A stretch of DNA of 5,213 nt, from the NCBI GenBank assembly GCA_039914705.1, contig JBDSOT010000106.1:1-5213 (forward strand), given 5' to 3'. The notes under the pieces were generated by a model. The model was not told where the DNA came from, did no database searches, and worked only from the letters and a program-made list of their open reading frames with translations. This document shows positions 1 through 5,213 of this stretch, piece after piece. The position numbers were made by a program, and so were the translations under genes. Position 1 is the first letter of the stretch; every line of letters starts with the position of its first letter. This DNA is from JBDSTW01 sp039914705. Its GTDB lineage: Bacteria > Pseudomonadota > Gammaproteobacteria > SURF-13.

Positions 1-108
1 TCACAAGCGGCTATCCCGGCGCGGATATACCTCTTAAGTTCCCCAGCAGTGACTCGCACCACCAATTGGGTGTAGATTCATCTTGTACTCTATTAAAAAG
101 AAAAAATA
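1..108. other. Upstream non-coding leader of the FadL-like gene
   Basis: I see no supportable gene here. The last 20 or so bases before the porin start are very A/T-rich (a run of A with one G at about 94-107), with no clear Shine-Dalgarno. A possible promoter is TTGGGT at 66-71 with TATTAA at 91-96, but the 19-base spacing and weak match make it a poor candidate. One forward frame stays open from base 3 to a stop at 126-128. It could be the tail of an upstream gene, but it reads through the A-rich leader into the porin gene and I do not recognise the peptide. Confidence 0.4.
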
Positions 109-1329
109 ATGTGCGCGATGTTTTGTAAGGTGTCACGTATTGCCAAGTTGATGGCGCTCTGCGGGTGCACGTTTTTCGGTGCAGGCCAGGCATGGGCGTC
201 GGGCTTTCGCATCCCGGAGACATCGGTCGCCGGCGTCAGTGTCGCTAATGCCTTGGTGGCCAATCCCGAGGCACTCGGTGCACTGTCCTATAATCCTGCC
301 GCCATGACTTTTCATCATGGCAACCAATTAAGCGTGGATGTATTCGCTATCGACCCGCAGTTAAGCGTCACCACTGCGAGTGGTGAGCACGTCAGCGGCG
401 TGGATACAATCTATGTACCCGCGTTGTTCGCCATGCACGAGGCCGGGCGTTGGGCGTGGGGGCTGGGTGTGAATGCGCCGTTCGGTTTGCAAACTCGCTG
501 GGCACCCGGCACCTTCCCGGTATTGTTCGGCCCGCGCGCCGCGCTGCATCCGGCCTTGAGCAAGTTGGAAATGCTGAACATCAATCCAAATATCGCTTAT
601 CAGTTGAGCGACGCCACCAGCTTGTCCGCCGGACTGGATTATTATTACGTTGATAAGGTGGTGCTGAATTCCGCCGGCGTCAATATTGACGGTGACGGCG
701 ACGGATACGGTTTTAATCTGGCCGCGTTGCATCGCGCTGGCCCGTGGAGTCTGGGGGTCTCATACCGCTCTGCCGTCGACGCTGATATAGACGGCAGGGT
801 AAACGACACCGCCGCACGCACCGAACTCAATTTTCCCTGGCTGCTGCAAGTCGGCGTGCGCTACAAATCCACCGATGCGCTCGCGCTCGAGTTCGACATT
901 GAGCGCACCGGCTGGAGCCGCTTCGACTCTATCGTCATTAATTCGGCAGCGACTGGGGCCGAGTTGGTACGCAGCACTAACGGTTGGCGGGATACAAATG
1001 CCTATCGCTTGGGAGTAAGCTACGATCTCACTCCCGCCATGCAACTGCGCTTCGGTTATGCGCTGGATCATACGGCACAGGACGACACAAACTTCAGCGC
1101 GCGCATACCCGATGCTGACCGCCAGTTGTTCAGCGCAGGGGTCGCGTACTCGGCACAAGGATGGACTGTAGAGCTAGGCTATATGCACGTAGTGTTTGAT
1201 GAGCGTGACTATCGCGCCTCGGCTGCGTTTGGTGCCTACGGCAGGGATGCAAACGGTACGAATGCCTATAATGGCGATTACGCCGCGCAGGTAGACATTG
1301 TTGGATTGGGCGTCTCCAGAACATTTTAA
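109..1329 (+). CDS. OMPP1/FadL-family outer-membrane transporter
   Basis: This is a 406-residue outer-membrane beta-barrel of the FadL/TodX/OMPP1 family, whose members let long-chain fatty acids, hydrocarbons or aromatic compounds cross the outer membrane. Residues 1-30 form a signal peptide (basic start, hydrophobic core, AWA at 28-30), so the mature protein should begin SGFRIPE. The NPAAM motif at 62-66 is the family's NPA signature in the N-terminal hatch. The rest alternates short amphipathic strands and polar loops, including an Asp/Gly loop DGDGDG at 194-199 of a kind common in this family. It ends in Phe (SRTF), as barrel proteins recognised by the BAM complex usually do. At 406 residues it is slightly shorter than E. 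coli FadL. ATG 109 is chosen because it gives the fullest signal peptide; ATG 118 is an alternative, and neither has a good ribosome binding site. The substrate cannot be told from sequence, so no symbol is given. Confidence 0.9.
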   Translation: MCAMFCKVSRIAKLMALCGCTFFGAGQAWASGFRIPETSVAGVSVANALVANPEALGALSYNPAAMTFHHGNQLSVDVFAIDPQLSVTTASGEHVSGVDTIYVPALFAMHEAGRWAWGLGVNAPFGLQTRWAPGTFPVLFGPRAALHPALSKLEMLNINPNIAYQLSDATSLSAGLDYYYVDKVVLNSAGVNIDGDGDGYGFNLAALHRAGPWSLGVSYRSAVDADIDGRVNDTAARTELNFPWLLQVGVRYKSTDALALEFDIERTGWSRFDSIVINSAATGAELVRSTNGWRDTNAYRLGVSYDLTPAMQLRFGYALDHTAQDDTNFSARIPDADRQLFSAGVAYSAQGWTVELGYMHVVFDERDYRASAAFGAYGRDANGTNAYNGDYAAQVDIVGLGVSRTF

Positions 1330-1426
1330 GCGCGCTATGTCGTGACGCTGGTGCGCACGTTAAGGTTATAAGAAATTGCCATCGCCAGTTAGCCGATGCC
1401 CGGCGTTAGCTGCGTAAGGACTCGTC
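1330..1426 (+). promoter_or_regulatory. Intergenic region with weak promoter candidate and RBS for the GGDEF-EAL gene
   Basis: This 97-base gap separates the porin from the c-di-GMP gene. TATAAG at 1367-1372 matches five of six bases of a sigma-70 -10 box, and GTGACG at 1342-1347 is the nearest -35-like hexamer, but 19 bases away, so the promoter is tentative. TAAGGA at 1415-1420 is a good Shine-Dalgarno six bases before ATG 1427. GTTAGC occurs twice (1388-1393 and 1405-1410), probably by chance. No T-tailed hairpin terminator was found after the porin gene. Confidence 0.3.
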
Positions 1427-3487
1427 ATGCATAACGTCTATAAAAAGAAATTCACTGCCCCGTTATCAAATCCCGAAGTCGTACGCGCGCCGCAAACCGA
1501 GCGCGATCAGCTCGACACCGAGCGTGCCAAACTGTTGTATCGATTATTCCCACCGGGTCAGGCTTCCAGCGCCCTCGTCATTATTATTTTGATTATTTCC
1601 TTGTGGTCTTCACCGGAGCGGCCGTGGTTAACCGCTTGGCTCGTGCTTTCTATGGCAGTGATACTGGCGCGGTTTGCTCTCTATGCGCGTTACATGCGCA
1701 TAACGCCGACACCTGCAGAGGCGCGACGCTGGATACGTTATTTTACCGTGGGTGCCGGTTTAATGGGCATTACCTGGAGTTTGCTTGCGGTAAAATTTTT
1801 CCCGCTGTCTGATGTGTCTCATCAACTGCTGATTATATTTGTGATCGGCGGCGTGTCAGTAGGTGCGATAGGCGTACTCTCTGCAAGCCCCGGCGCTTAT
1901 CTCGCCTATGTGCTGCCCGCTATGTTGCCACTGAGCTTCGAACTCTATGCGCAACACGATGCCACTTATACCTCGATGTGTCTGTTCCTGGTCGTCTACA
2001 CCCTCAGTCTGCTGGGGACGTTTCGCATGGTGCATCGAAATTTAATCGAGAACATTAGAATCAAGCTCAAAAACGAACATCTGACGAAGAGTTTGTCGTT
2101 AATGCAGCGCATTGAAGAAATCAATCAGGAACTCGCCAGCGAAGTCGGCGAGCGTAAACGCGTTGAAGACCGCATGCGCCATCTCGCGTATCACGACGCG
2201 CTGACCGGCTTACCTAATCGTAGCCTGCTGAAAGATCAACTTGGCAAACTGCTCGACACTGCGCAGCTTACTCAGCAACAGGTGGGCGTGTTATTTATCG
2301 ACCTGGATCGTTTTAAAACGATAAACGATTCCTTGGGCCATGCCGCAGGCGATCAATTATTGCGCTTATGTACCGAGCGCCTGGCGCGTTGCCTGCGGCA
2401 TTCCGATATTATCGCGCGCCCCGGCGGCGATGAATTCGTTGTGGTGTTGCCCAACCTGCAAGGTACGCCGGATGCCGTACAAGTGGCGAACCATATTGTC
2501 GAGTCGATGGTGCGCCCATTCGACTTGAACGGACATCAGGTGCATGTGAGTTGCAGTATAGGCATCAGCGTTTATCCCGGCGACGGCGACGGCTTTGACA
2601 GCCTGCTTAAAAATGCCGATGCCGCCATGTACGCCGCGAAAAGCATGGTGCGCGGCGGTTACCAATTTTTCACGCCGCAGATGGCCGTGCAGGCACGCCA
2701 GCGCTTGTCCCTGGAAGGCGATATGCATGAGGCCCTGCAGCATGGCGAGTTTGTGCTGCATTATCAGCCGGAGCTGGATCTCGAGTGCGGTAAGGTGGTA
2801 GCGGTGGAGGCGCTGGTACGCTGGCAGCATCCGCAGCAGGGCTTGCTGGCACCGGACCGGTTTATCCCGATCGCGGAAGAAACCGGTTTTATCGGCACGC
2901 TGGGCGAGTGGGTGATCAAGACCGCGTGCGCGCAGCTTAAGGCGTGGCAAGACGAGGGTATTCCTTCGTTGTGCCTCGCCGTCAATGTCTCACCGCATCA
3001 ATTCAGGCGCGGTAATTTCGTGCAGATGCTGCAGGACACCTTGAGTGAAAACGGACTGCCGGCCAGCCATCTGGAGCTTGAGATTACCGAGAACACCTTG
3101 TTGCTGGACGATGCGCATACCATTGATATTCTGCTCAAGCTAAGCGCCATGGGCGTGGGTATCGTCATCGACGACTTCGGTGTCGGCTACTCCAACCTCG
3201 CTTATCTGAAGCGCTTTACTATTAACAAGATCAAGATCGACCGCTCCTTTATCGTGGATATGGAGGCTACCACTGAAGACGCCGATCTGGTCTCCGCTAT
3301 CATCGCCATGGGGCACAGCCTCAAACACAAGGTCGTCGCCGAGGGCGTGGAGACGGTGCAGCAACGCGCTCGCCTGCAAACGCTCGGCTGCGATTACATG
3401 CAAGGCTATCTTGCATGCAGGCCGCTGGCGGCGGAACCCCTGTTGAGTGTATTGCGCAATAACGCCTGGCATTTTGCGCACGCGTAA
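1427..3487 (+). CDS. Membrane-anchored GGDEF-EAL c-di-GMP signalling protein
   Basis: This 686-residue inner-membrane protein is predicted to make and/or degrade cyclic di-GMP, which controls motility and biofilm. Residues 47-200 contain about five to six hydrophobic helices (roughly 47-61, 66-87, 104-122, 133-151, 155-175, 183-199) forming an unassigned membrane sensor. A charged, probably coiled-coil linker follows at about 205-250. The GGDEF domain spans about 250-415. It has the HDALTGLPNR entry motif, GGDEF intact at 333-337, and the inhibitory I-site RxxD as R324-HS-D327, at the usual five residues before it. The EAL domain spans about 428-675 with EAL at 461-463. Its expected catalytic positions are present: N520, E552, the Asp pair D582-D583 in DDFG, K603, E639 and Q659. 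Both domains therefore look competent, and the net activity cannot be predicted. ATG 1427 has TAAGGA six bases upstream. The gene seems monocistronic. Confidence 0.93.
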   Translation: MHNVYKKKFTAPLSNPEVVRAPQTERDQLDTERAKLLYRLFPPGQASSALVIIILIISLWSSPERPWLTAWLVLSMAVILARFALYARYMRITPTPAEARRWIRYFTVGAGLMGITWSLLAVKFFPLSDVSHQLLIIFVIGGVSVGAIGVLSASPGAYLAYVLPAMLPLSFELYAQHDATYTSMCLFLVVYTLSLLGTFRMVHRNLIENIRIKLKNEHLTKSLSLMQRIEEINQELASEVGERKRVEDRMRHLAYHDALTGLPNRSLLKDQLGKLLDTAQLTQQQVGVLFIDLDRFKTINDSLGHAAGDQLLRLCTERLARCLRHSDIIARPGGDEFVVVLPNLQGTPDAVQVANHIVESMVRPFDLNGHQVHVSCSIGISVYPGDGDGFDSLLKNADAAMYAAKSMVRGGYQFFTPQMAVQARQRLSLEGDMHEALQHGEFVLHYQPELDLECGKVVAVEALVRWQHPQQGLLAPDRFIPIAEETGFIGTLGEWVIKTACAQLKAWQDEGIPSLCLAVNVSPHQFRRGNFVQMLQDTLSENGLPASHLELEITENTLLLDDAHTIDILLKLSAMGVGIVIDDFGVGYSNLAYLKRFTINKIKIDRSFIVDMEATTEDADLVSAIIAMGHSLKHKVVAEGVETVQQRARLQTLGCDYMQGYLACRPLAAEPLLSVLRNNAWHFAHA

Positions 3488-3489
3488 TA

Positions 3490-3518
3490 CGCGGCGTGGG
3501 TTTCCACCTTGCGCCGCG
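3490..3518 (+). terminator. GC-rich hairpin just after the GGDEF-EAL stop (weak terminator candidate)
   Basis: CGCGGCG at 3490-3496 pairs perfectly with CGCCGCG at 3512-3518, three bases after the stop codon. An alternative inner pairing, GTGG 3496-3499 with CCAC 3504-3507, is also possible. No T-run follows (the next bases are CATCGACC), so it is not a classical intrinsic terminator; it may only stabilise the 3' end. The right arm lies inside the IS110 relic. Confidence 0.3.
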
Positions 3519-3587
3519 CATCGACCCCCTGCACACTGAAACTGTTCTTTGCCAAATCGACACATCTATTGTTGTAACGTTGTTCAT
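3502..3587 (-). pseudogene. Relic of IS110-family transposase, N-terminus only, frameshifted
   Basis: On the minus strand an ATG at 3587-3585 opens MNNVTTI, the typical first residues of many IS110-family (DEDD) transposases. After ATA (3569-3567) the family pattern continues only in another frame: from 3561 it reads VDLAK, then NSFSVQGVDARRKVE down to 3502. Five bases (3566-3562) lie where one Gly codon is expected between ATA and GTC, a net gain of two bases that breaks the frame. The Asp of VDLAK (codon 3558-3556) would be the first catalytic Asp of the DEDD/RuvC-like site. Similarity fades after KVE, so only about 28 codons survive and the product is dead. AAAAGGAG (minus strand, 3600-3593) sits five bases before the ATG, an intact ribosome binding site that supports a once-functional gene. 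The assignment rests on recalled family sequence, not a search. Confidence 0.75.
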
Positions 3588-3698
3588 GACGACTCCTTTT
3601 GTTCCGTTCATTGACAGGACAACACCTTCAATCTGGCACATTTGATGCCGCAGATGCAGGGGGAGTGCGTATCATTTGTAGGCATCTTGGAGGATTCA
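3588..3698. promoter_or_regulatory. Non-coding gap between the IS110 relic and the small membrane gene; RBS at its end
   Basis: Two things lie here. At the left is the minus-strand ribosome binding site of the dead transposase and possibly the remains of its left-end non-coding segment. At the right is the leader of the next plus-strand gene, with a strong Shine-Dalgarno TGGAGGA at 3688-3694, four bases before ATG 3699. A perfect -35-like TTGACA at 3611-3616 has no acceptable -10 at normal spacing, while TATCAT at 3670-3675 is a -10-like hexamer without a -35. GATGCC (3644-3649) and GGCATC (3681-3686) are inverted copies that could form a leader stem. No promoter is secure. Confidence 0.35.
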
Positions 3699-4196
3699 AT
3701 GATCAACAACCTCGCAAACGTAAAAATTGGCCTTGCTTTAGTAATGCTTGGCTTGCTCTTCGGTATCGGTCTCGGCGTAACATTTGGGGTCAACGAGGAT
3801 CTTTTTCAAAACTATGTGACTCAAGGTATCGCTGCGCACCCAGGACTTCATGACGCGCAAAGCCAAGAAGAAATATGGCGCTATGCGCAACGAGCACATT
3901 TTCACGCCACAGGAATCGTAGCTTTCTCTATTGGGCTATTGTTACTCGTTGCAGCGTCCAGCCTTAAGCGCTGGTTGAAGCCGATCACGGCGGTGTTGAT
4001 TAGTCTTGGCGGCTTTTATCCGCTCGCTTGGCTATCAATATTTCTTCTCGCACCATCCATAGGCAGTAAGGCGGCACATGCACACCCGGTGACAGAGTTG
4101 CTTACCTATATCGGCGTAGGTGGGCTGCTGCTCGGCCTGGCTATCTTGCTTGCCAATCTTTTTCTTGGATTATTCAGCGAGCCAAACGACACCTAA
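3699..4196 (+). CDS. Small four-helix inner-membrane protein of unknown function
   Basis: This 165-residue hydrophobic protein belongs to no family I can name, though it has the look of conserved proteobacterial hypothetical membrane proteins. Predicted helices are about 9-31, 68-88, 95-118 and 133-158. The 32-67 segment between helices 1 and 2 is polar and carries W60-R-Y and the pair H67-F-H69 at a membrane edge. A second pair, H127-A-H129, lies between helices 3 and 4. FYPLAW at 106-111 and YIGVGGLLLG at 137-146 look like conserved packing motifs. An upstream in-frame TTG (3642) would add 19 residues, but ATG 3699 has a strong TGGAGGA Shine-Dalgarno and starts just before the first helix, so it is preferred. 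The gene ends 36 bases before a VIT-family metal transporter on the same strand, so co-transcription is likely. A role in metal or heme handling is only an inference from the His pairs and the neighbour. Confidence 0.8.
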   Translation: MINNLANVKIGLALVMLGLLFGIGLGVTFGVNEDLFQNYVTQGIAAHPGLHDAQSQEEIWRYAQRAHFHATGIVAFSIGLLLLVAASSLKRWLKPITAVLISLGGFYPLAWLSIFLLAPSIGSKAAHAHPVTELLTYIGVGGLLLGLAILLANLFLGLFSEPNDT

Positions 4197-4232
4197 GCAC
4201 GTCATTAACTTGGGCATTGCGCGGTAACAGCT

Positions 4233-4922
4233 TTGAGACACAGGGAAAGGCACAGAACACACCGGACCGGCTGGCTCCGTGCCGCTGTTCTTGGCGCGAA
4301 CGACGGCATCGTTTCTACTGCCAGCCTTGTATTGGGCGTCGCGGCCGCCGGCGCAGATACGAAGAGCATCCTTATTGCAGGCGTTGCCGGCCTTGTTGCC
4401 GGTGCGATGTCAATGGCTGCGGGCGAGTCTGTCTCGGTCAGTTCACAAGCCGATACCGAAACTGCAGATCTGGCTCGCGAGAGGGACGAGTTGGCTGCAA
4501 ATCCTGAGCAGGAACACGCAGAACTGATGGCCATATACGTCAAGCGTGGACTGGATGAGGCATTGGCCTCGAACGTTGCCACCCAATTAATGATGCATGA
4601 CGCCCTTGCCGCACACGGACGAGACGAGCTGGGCATATCCGACACATTGGCCGCGAAACCAGTGCAGGCTGCATTCGCCTCTGCCGGTACGTTTGCCGTG
4701 GGCGCGCTGCTACCTCTGCTGATGGTTCTCGTGCTTCCGGGTTTTGCACTTATGTGGGGTCTCGCAGGCAGCTCCCTCTTCTTTCTTGCACTGTTGGGCC
4801 TCCTTGCTGCACGCGCAGGGGGCGCACCCATGCTCGCGTCGGTCACACGCGTCACATTTTGGGGGGCGTTGGCAATGGGCTTGACCGCTGGAGTAGGGGC
4901 CTTTTTTGGCGGGTTCGCTTGA
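4233..4922 (+). CDS. VIT/CCC1-family iron/manganese transporter
   Basis: This 229-residue inner-membrane protein belongs to the VIT1/CCC1 family, which moves Fe2+ and Mn2+ out of the cytosol, often by proton exchange. The N-terminal signature GWLRAAVLGANDGIVSTASL (13-32) is characteristic, with D24 in TM1. TM2 (about 44-66) holds the conserved GAMSMAAGE motif (57-65), with Met and Glu expected to line the metal path. Residues 67-144 form the cytosolic metal-binding domain: glutamates E83, E86, E94 and E97 have the 3-8-3 spacing I recall from the plant VIT1 metal-binding site, with E132 near where a further ligand is expected. TM3-5 are at about 145-168, 171-193 and 206-228. Length is normal. 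The start is TTG 4233: a stop at 4206-4208 closes the frame, no ATG or GTG lies between, and MRHRERHRTHR matches the usual family N-terminus. There is no clear Shine-Dalgarno, which suggests coupling to the gene 36 bases upstream. Confidence 0.92.
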   Translation: MRHRERHRTHRTGWLRAAVLGANDGIVSTASLVLGVAAAGADTKSILIAGVAGLVAGAMSMAAGESVSVSSQADTETADLARERDELAANPEQEHAELMAIYVKRGLDEALASNVATQLMMHDALAAHGRDELGISDTLAAKPVQAAFASAGTFAVGALLPLLMVLVLPGFALMWGLAGSSLFFLALLGLLAARAGGAPMLASVTRVTFWGALAMGLTAGVGAFFGGFA

Positions 4923-4944
4923 GCTGGCCTCCATTGCTATCTTC

Positions 4945-4973
4945 TTGCCCAAACGAAACGGATAAGCTAGTAT
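4945..4973 (+). promoter_or_regulatory. Candidate sigma-70 promoter of the truncated AbrB/MazE-like gene
   Basis: TTGCCC at 4945-4950 and TAGTAT at 4968-4973 are separated by 17 bases, each matching the consensus at four of six positions. The -10 overlaps the palindrome starting at 4970, as expected for an autoregulated antitoxin promoter. The prediction is by eye only. Confidence 0.4.
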
Positions 4974-4994
4974 TTGTAATACATTGTTTTACAT
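4970..4994. promoter_or_regulatory. Operator-like palindrome and 10-bp direct repeat
   Basis: GTATT-TGT-AATAC (4970-4982) is a perfect inverted repeat with a three-base centre. Overlapping it, TGTAATACAT (4975-4984) and TGTTTTACAT (4985-4994) are adjacent 10-base units matching at eight positions, a period of about one helical turn. Sitting over the candidate -10 and just upstream of an antitoxin-like start, this resembles the operator of an autoregulated toxin-antitoxin operon. The protein that binds it is unknown. Confidence 0.4.
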
Positions 4995-5007
4995 ATAGGG
5001 TGCCCGC

Positions 5008-5052
5008 ATGCTCAAAACGATCTCTAAAATCGGCAATTCGCAGCGCAGTTAA
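5008..5052 (+). pseudogene. 5' fragment of an AbrB/MazE-type antitoxin gene
   Basis: The reading frame gives MLKTISKIGNSQRS and then a stop. The first 12 residues match the usual start of AbrB/MazE/SpoVT-fold antitoxins, where a K-IGNSQG stretch forms the first strand and turn of the swapped-hairpin DNA-binding domain. After the Gln codon (5041-5043) the expected G-I-I/L-x-hydrophobic continuation is absent in all frames, so the gene is cut there rather than frameshifted. AGGGTG at 4997-5002 is a suitable ribosome binding site five bases before the ATG, and promoter- and operator-like sequence lies upstream, so the regulatory head of the gene survives without its body. No toxin partner is visible. 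A 12-residue match is short, so the call rests on the motif plus the preserved leader. Confidence 0.55.
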
Positions 5053-5094
5053 GGGAGTGCGCAAAAGCGCACAGCCCTTAGCGCCACGTTGGGC
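5043..5094 (+). other. Long hairpin ending in an integron attC-like right half
   Basis: Three stems stack. GTGCGC 5057-5062 pairs with GCGCAC 5067-5072 around an AAAA loop. TAAGGG 5050-5055 pairs with CCCTTA 5075-5080, and GCGC 5043-5046 pairs with GCGC 5081-5084. Unpaired bases are A5056, AG 5073-5074 and AGT 5047-5049. The right side runs CCCTTAG, a six-base spacer, then GTTGGGC at 5088-5094, which fits the GTTRRRY R' box and the L'-spacer-R' layout of integron attC sites. The matching left R'' box (RYYYAAC) is missing: that position is occupied by the mazE-like codons GGCAATTCG. It may be a half-deleted attC or just a hairpin. It lacks a T-run, so it is not a standard terminator. Confidence 0.4.
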
Positions 5095-5117
5095 AGCAAT
5101 AAAGGTGGTGTTATACT
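5089..5117 (+). promoter_or_regulatory. Candidate hicB promoter
   Basis: TTGGGC (5089-5094) and TATACT (5112-5117) are exactly 17 bases apart. The -10 matches five of six consensus bases; the -35 matches only the first three. Transcription would start a little before the AGGAGG ribosome binding site (5130-5135) of the HicB gene. The -35 coincides with the GTTRRRY-like box. Confidence 0.45.
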
Positions 5118-5139
5118 TGTGCCATTGTTAGGAGGGTTT

Positions 5140-5213
5140 ATGCGCTACCGTATCGCTATCCATGAATCAGCCGAGGGGTTCTCCGTGTCAGTACCAGGTC
5201 TGCCTGGTTGCTG
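5140..5213 (+). CDS. hicB: HicB-family antitoxin, 5' end only (runs off window)
   Basis: The first 24 codons read MRYRIAIHES, then AEGFSVSVPGLPGC, and the next codon starts TG (Trp expected). The pattern of a short strand, an E-G-F-S-V-S strand and then P-G-L-P-G-C-W is the hallmark of the HicB N-terminal partially degraded RNase-H-like domain. HicB proteins neutralise HicA mRNA interferases, and many also carry a C-terminal DNA-binding domain that represses their own operon; that part lies outside the window. AGGAGG (5130-5135) is four bases before the ATG, a near-ideal ribosome binding site. No hicA lies upstream between the mazE-like fragment and this gene, so the toxin must be downstream, or this is one of the solitary HicB proteins. 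Confidence 0.88.
   Translation, partial: MRYRIAIHESAEGFSVSVPGLPGC

Noticed and set aside
3..128. Forward frame open from the window edge to 128, possibly the C-terminus of an upstream gene.
   Set aside because: It runs through the A-rich leader and overlaps the porin signal-peptide codons, and the peptide matches no family I recognise.
11..223. Minus-strand ORF of 70 codons over the leader and porin start.
   Set aside because: It mostly lies antisense to the porin signal peptide, has no convincing ribosome binding site and has no recognisable domain.
1388..1410. Repeated GTTAGC before the GGDEF-EAL gene, considered as an attC-like R' box.
   Set aside because: GTTAGC plus C or T does not fit GTTRRRY and there is no paired stem, so chance is the simplest explanation.
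2366..2950. Minus-strand ORF of 194 codons inside the GGDEF-EAL gene.
   Set aside because: It is antisense to the conserved GGDEF and EAL motifs and shows no domain of its own.
4205..4855. Minus-strand ORF of 216 codons opposite the VIT gene.
   Set aside because: It is an Ala/Arg/Ser/Pro-rich shadow of the GC-rich transporter gene, whose plus-strand reading has clear family motifs.
5043..5084. Strong hairpin read as a Rho-independent terminator.
   Set aside because: No T-run follows it on either strand, and the bases after it fit an attC-like box or a -35 element better.
4754..5131. Plus-strand ORF of 125 codons crossing the VIT 3' end and the hairpin.
   Set aside because: It starts within the VIT gene in another frame and reads through promoter, operator and hairpin sequence, so it is very likely not coding.

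Overview
The window looks like a piece of a Gram-negative, probably beta- or gammaproteobacterial chromosome. It encodes an outer-membrane FadL-type porin with a signal peptide and a membrane-bound GGDEF-EAL protein, and its GC content is moderate to moderately high. No species can be named from the sequence alone. All intact genes lie on the plus strand.

Layout: (1) 1-108, a leader without a supportable gene. (2) 109-1329, an OMPP1/FadL-family outer-membrane transporter for hydrophobic compounds. (3) 1427-3487, a large c-di-GMP protein with an N-terminal membrane sensor, a complete GGDEF domain with I-site, and a complete EAL domain. (4) 3502-3587, minus strand, a frameshifted fossil of the first roughly 28 codons of an IS110-family transposase, which still has a good ribosome binding site. 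(5) 3699-4196, a small four-helix membrane protein of unknown function, followed 36 bp later by (6) 4233-4922, a VIT/CCC1-family iron/manganese transporter that begins at a TTG codon. These two probably form an operon. (7) 4923-5213, a toxin-antitoxin-rich accessory edge. It holds a promoter/operator-like block, a ribosome binding site and only the first 12 codons of an AbrB/MazE-type antitoxin. A strong hairpin that ends like the right half of an integron attC site follows, and then the start of a HicB-family antitoxin gene that runs off the window.

The core genes concern envelope transport, second-messenger signalling and metal handling, with no obvious single pathway. The most informative signals are the two decayed mobile or accessory junctions. 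One is the IS110 relic wedged between the c-di-GMP gene and the metal-transport pair. The other is the truncated mazE-like start fused to an attC-like hairpin just upstream of hicB. I see no RNA genes, CRISPR arrays or complete mobile elements, and no convincing wholly new multi-gene system.
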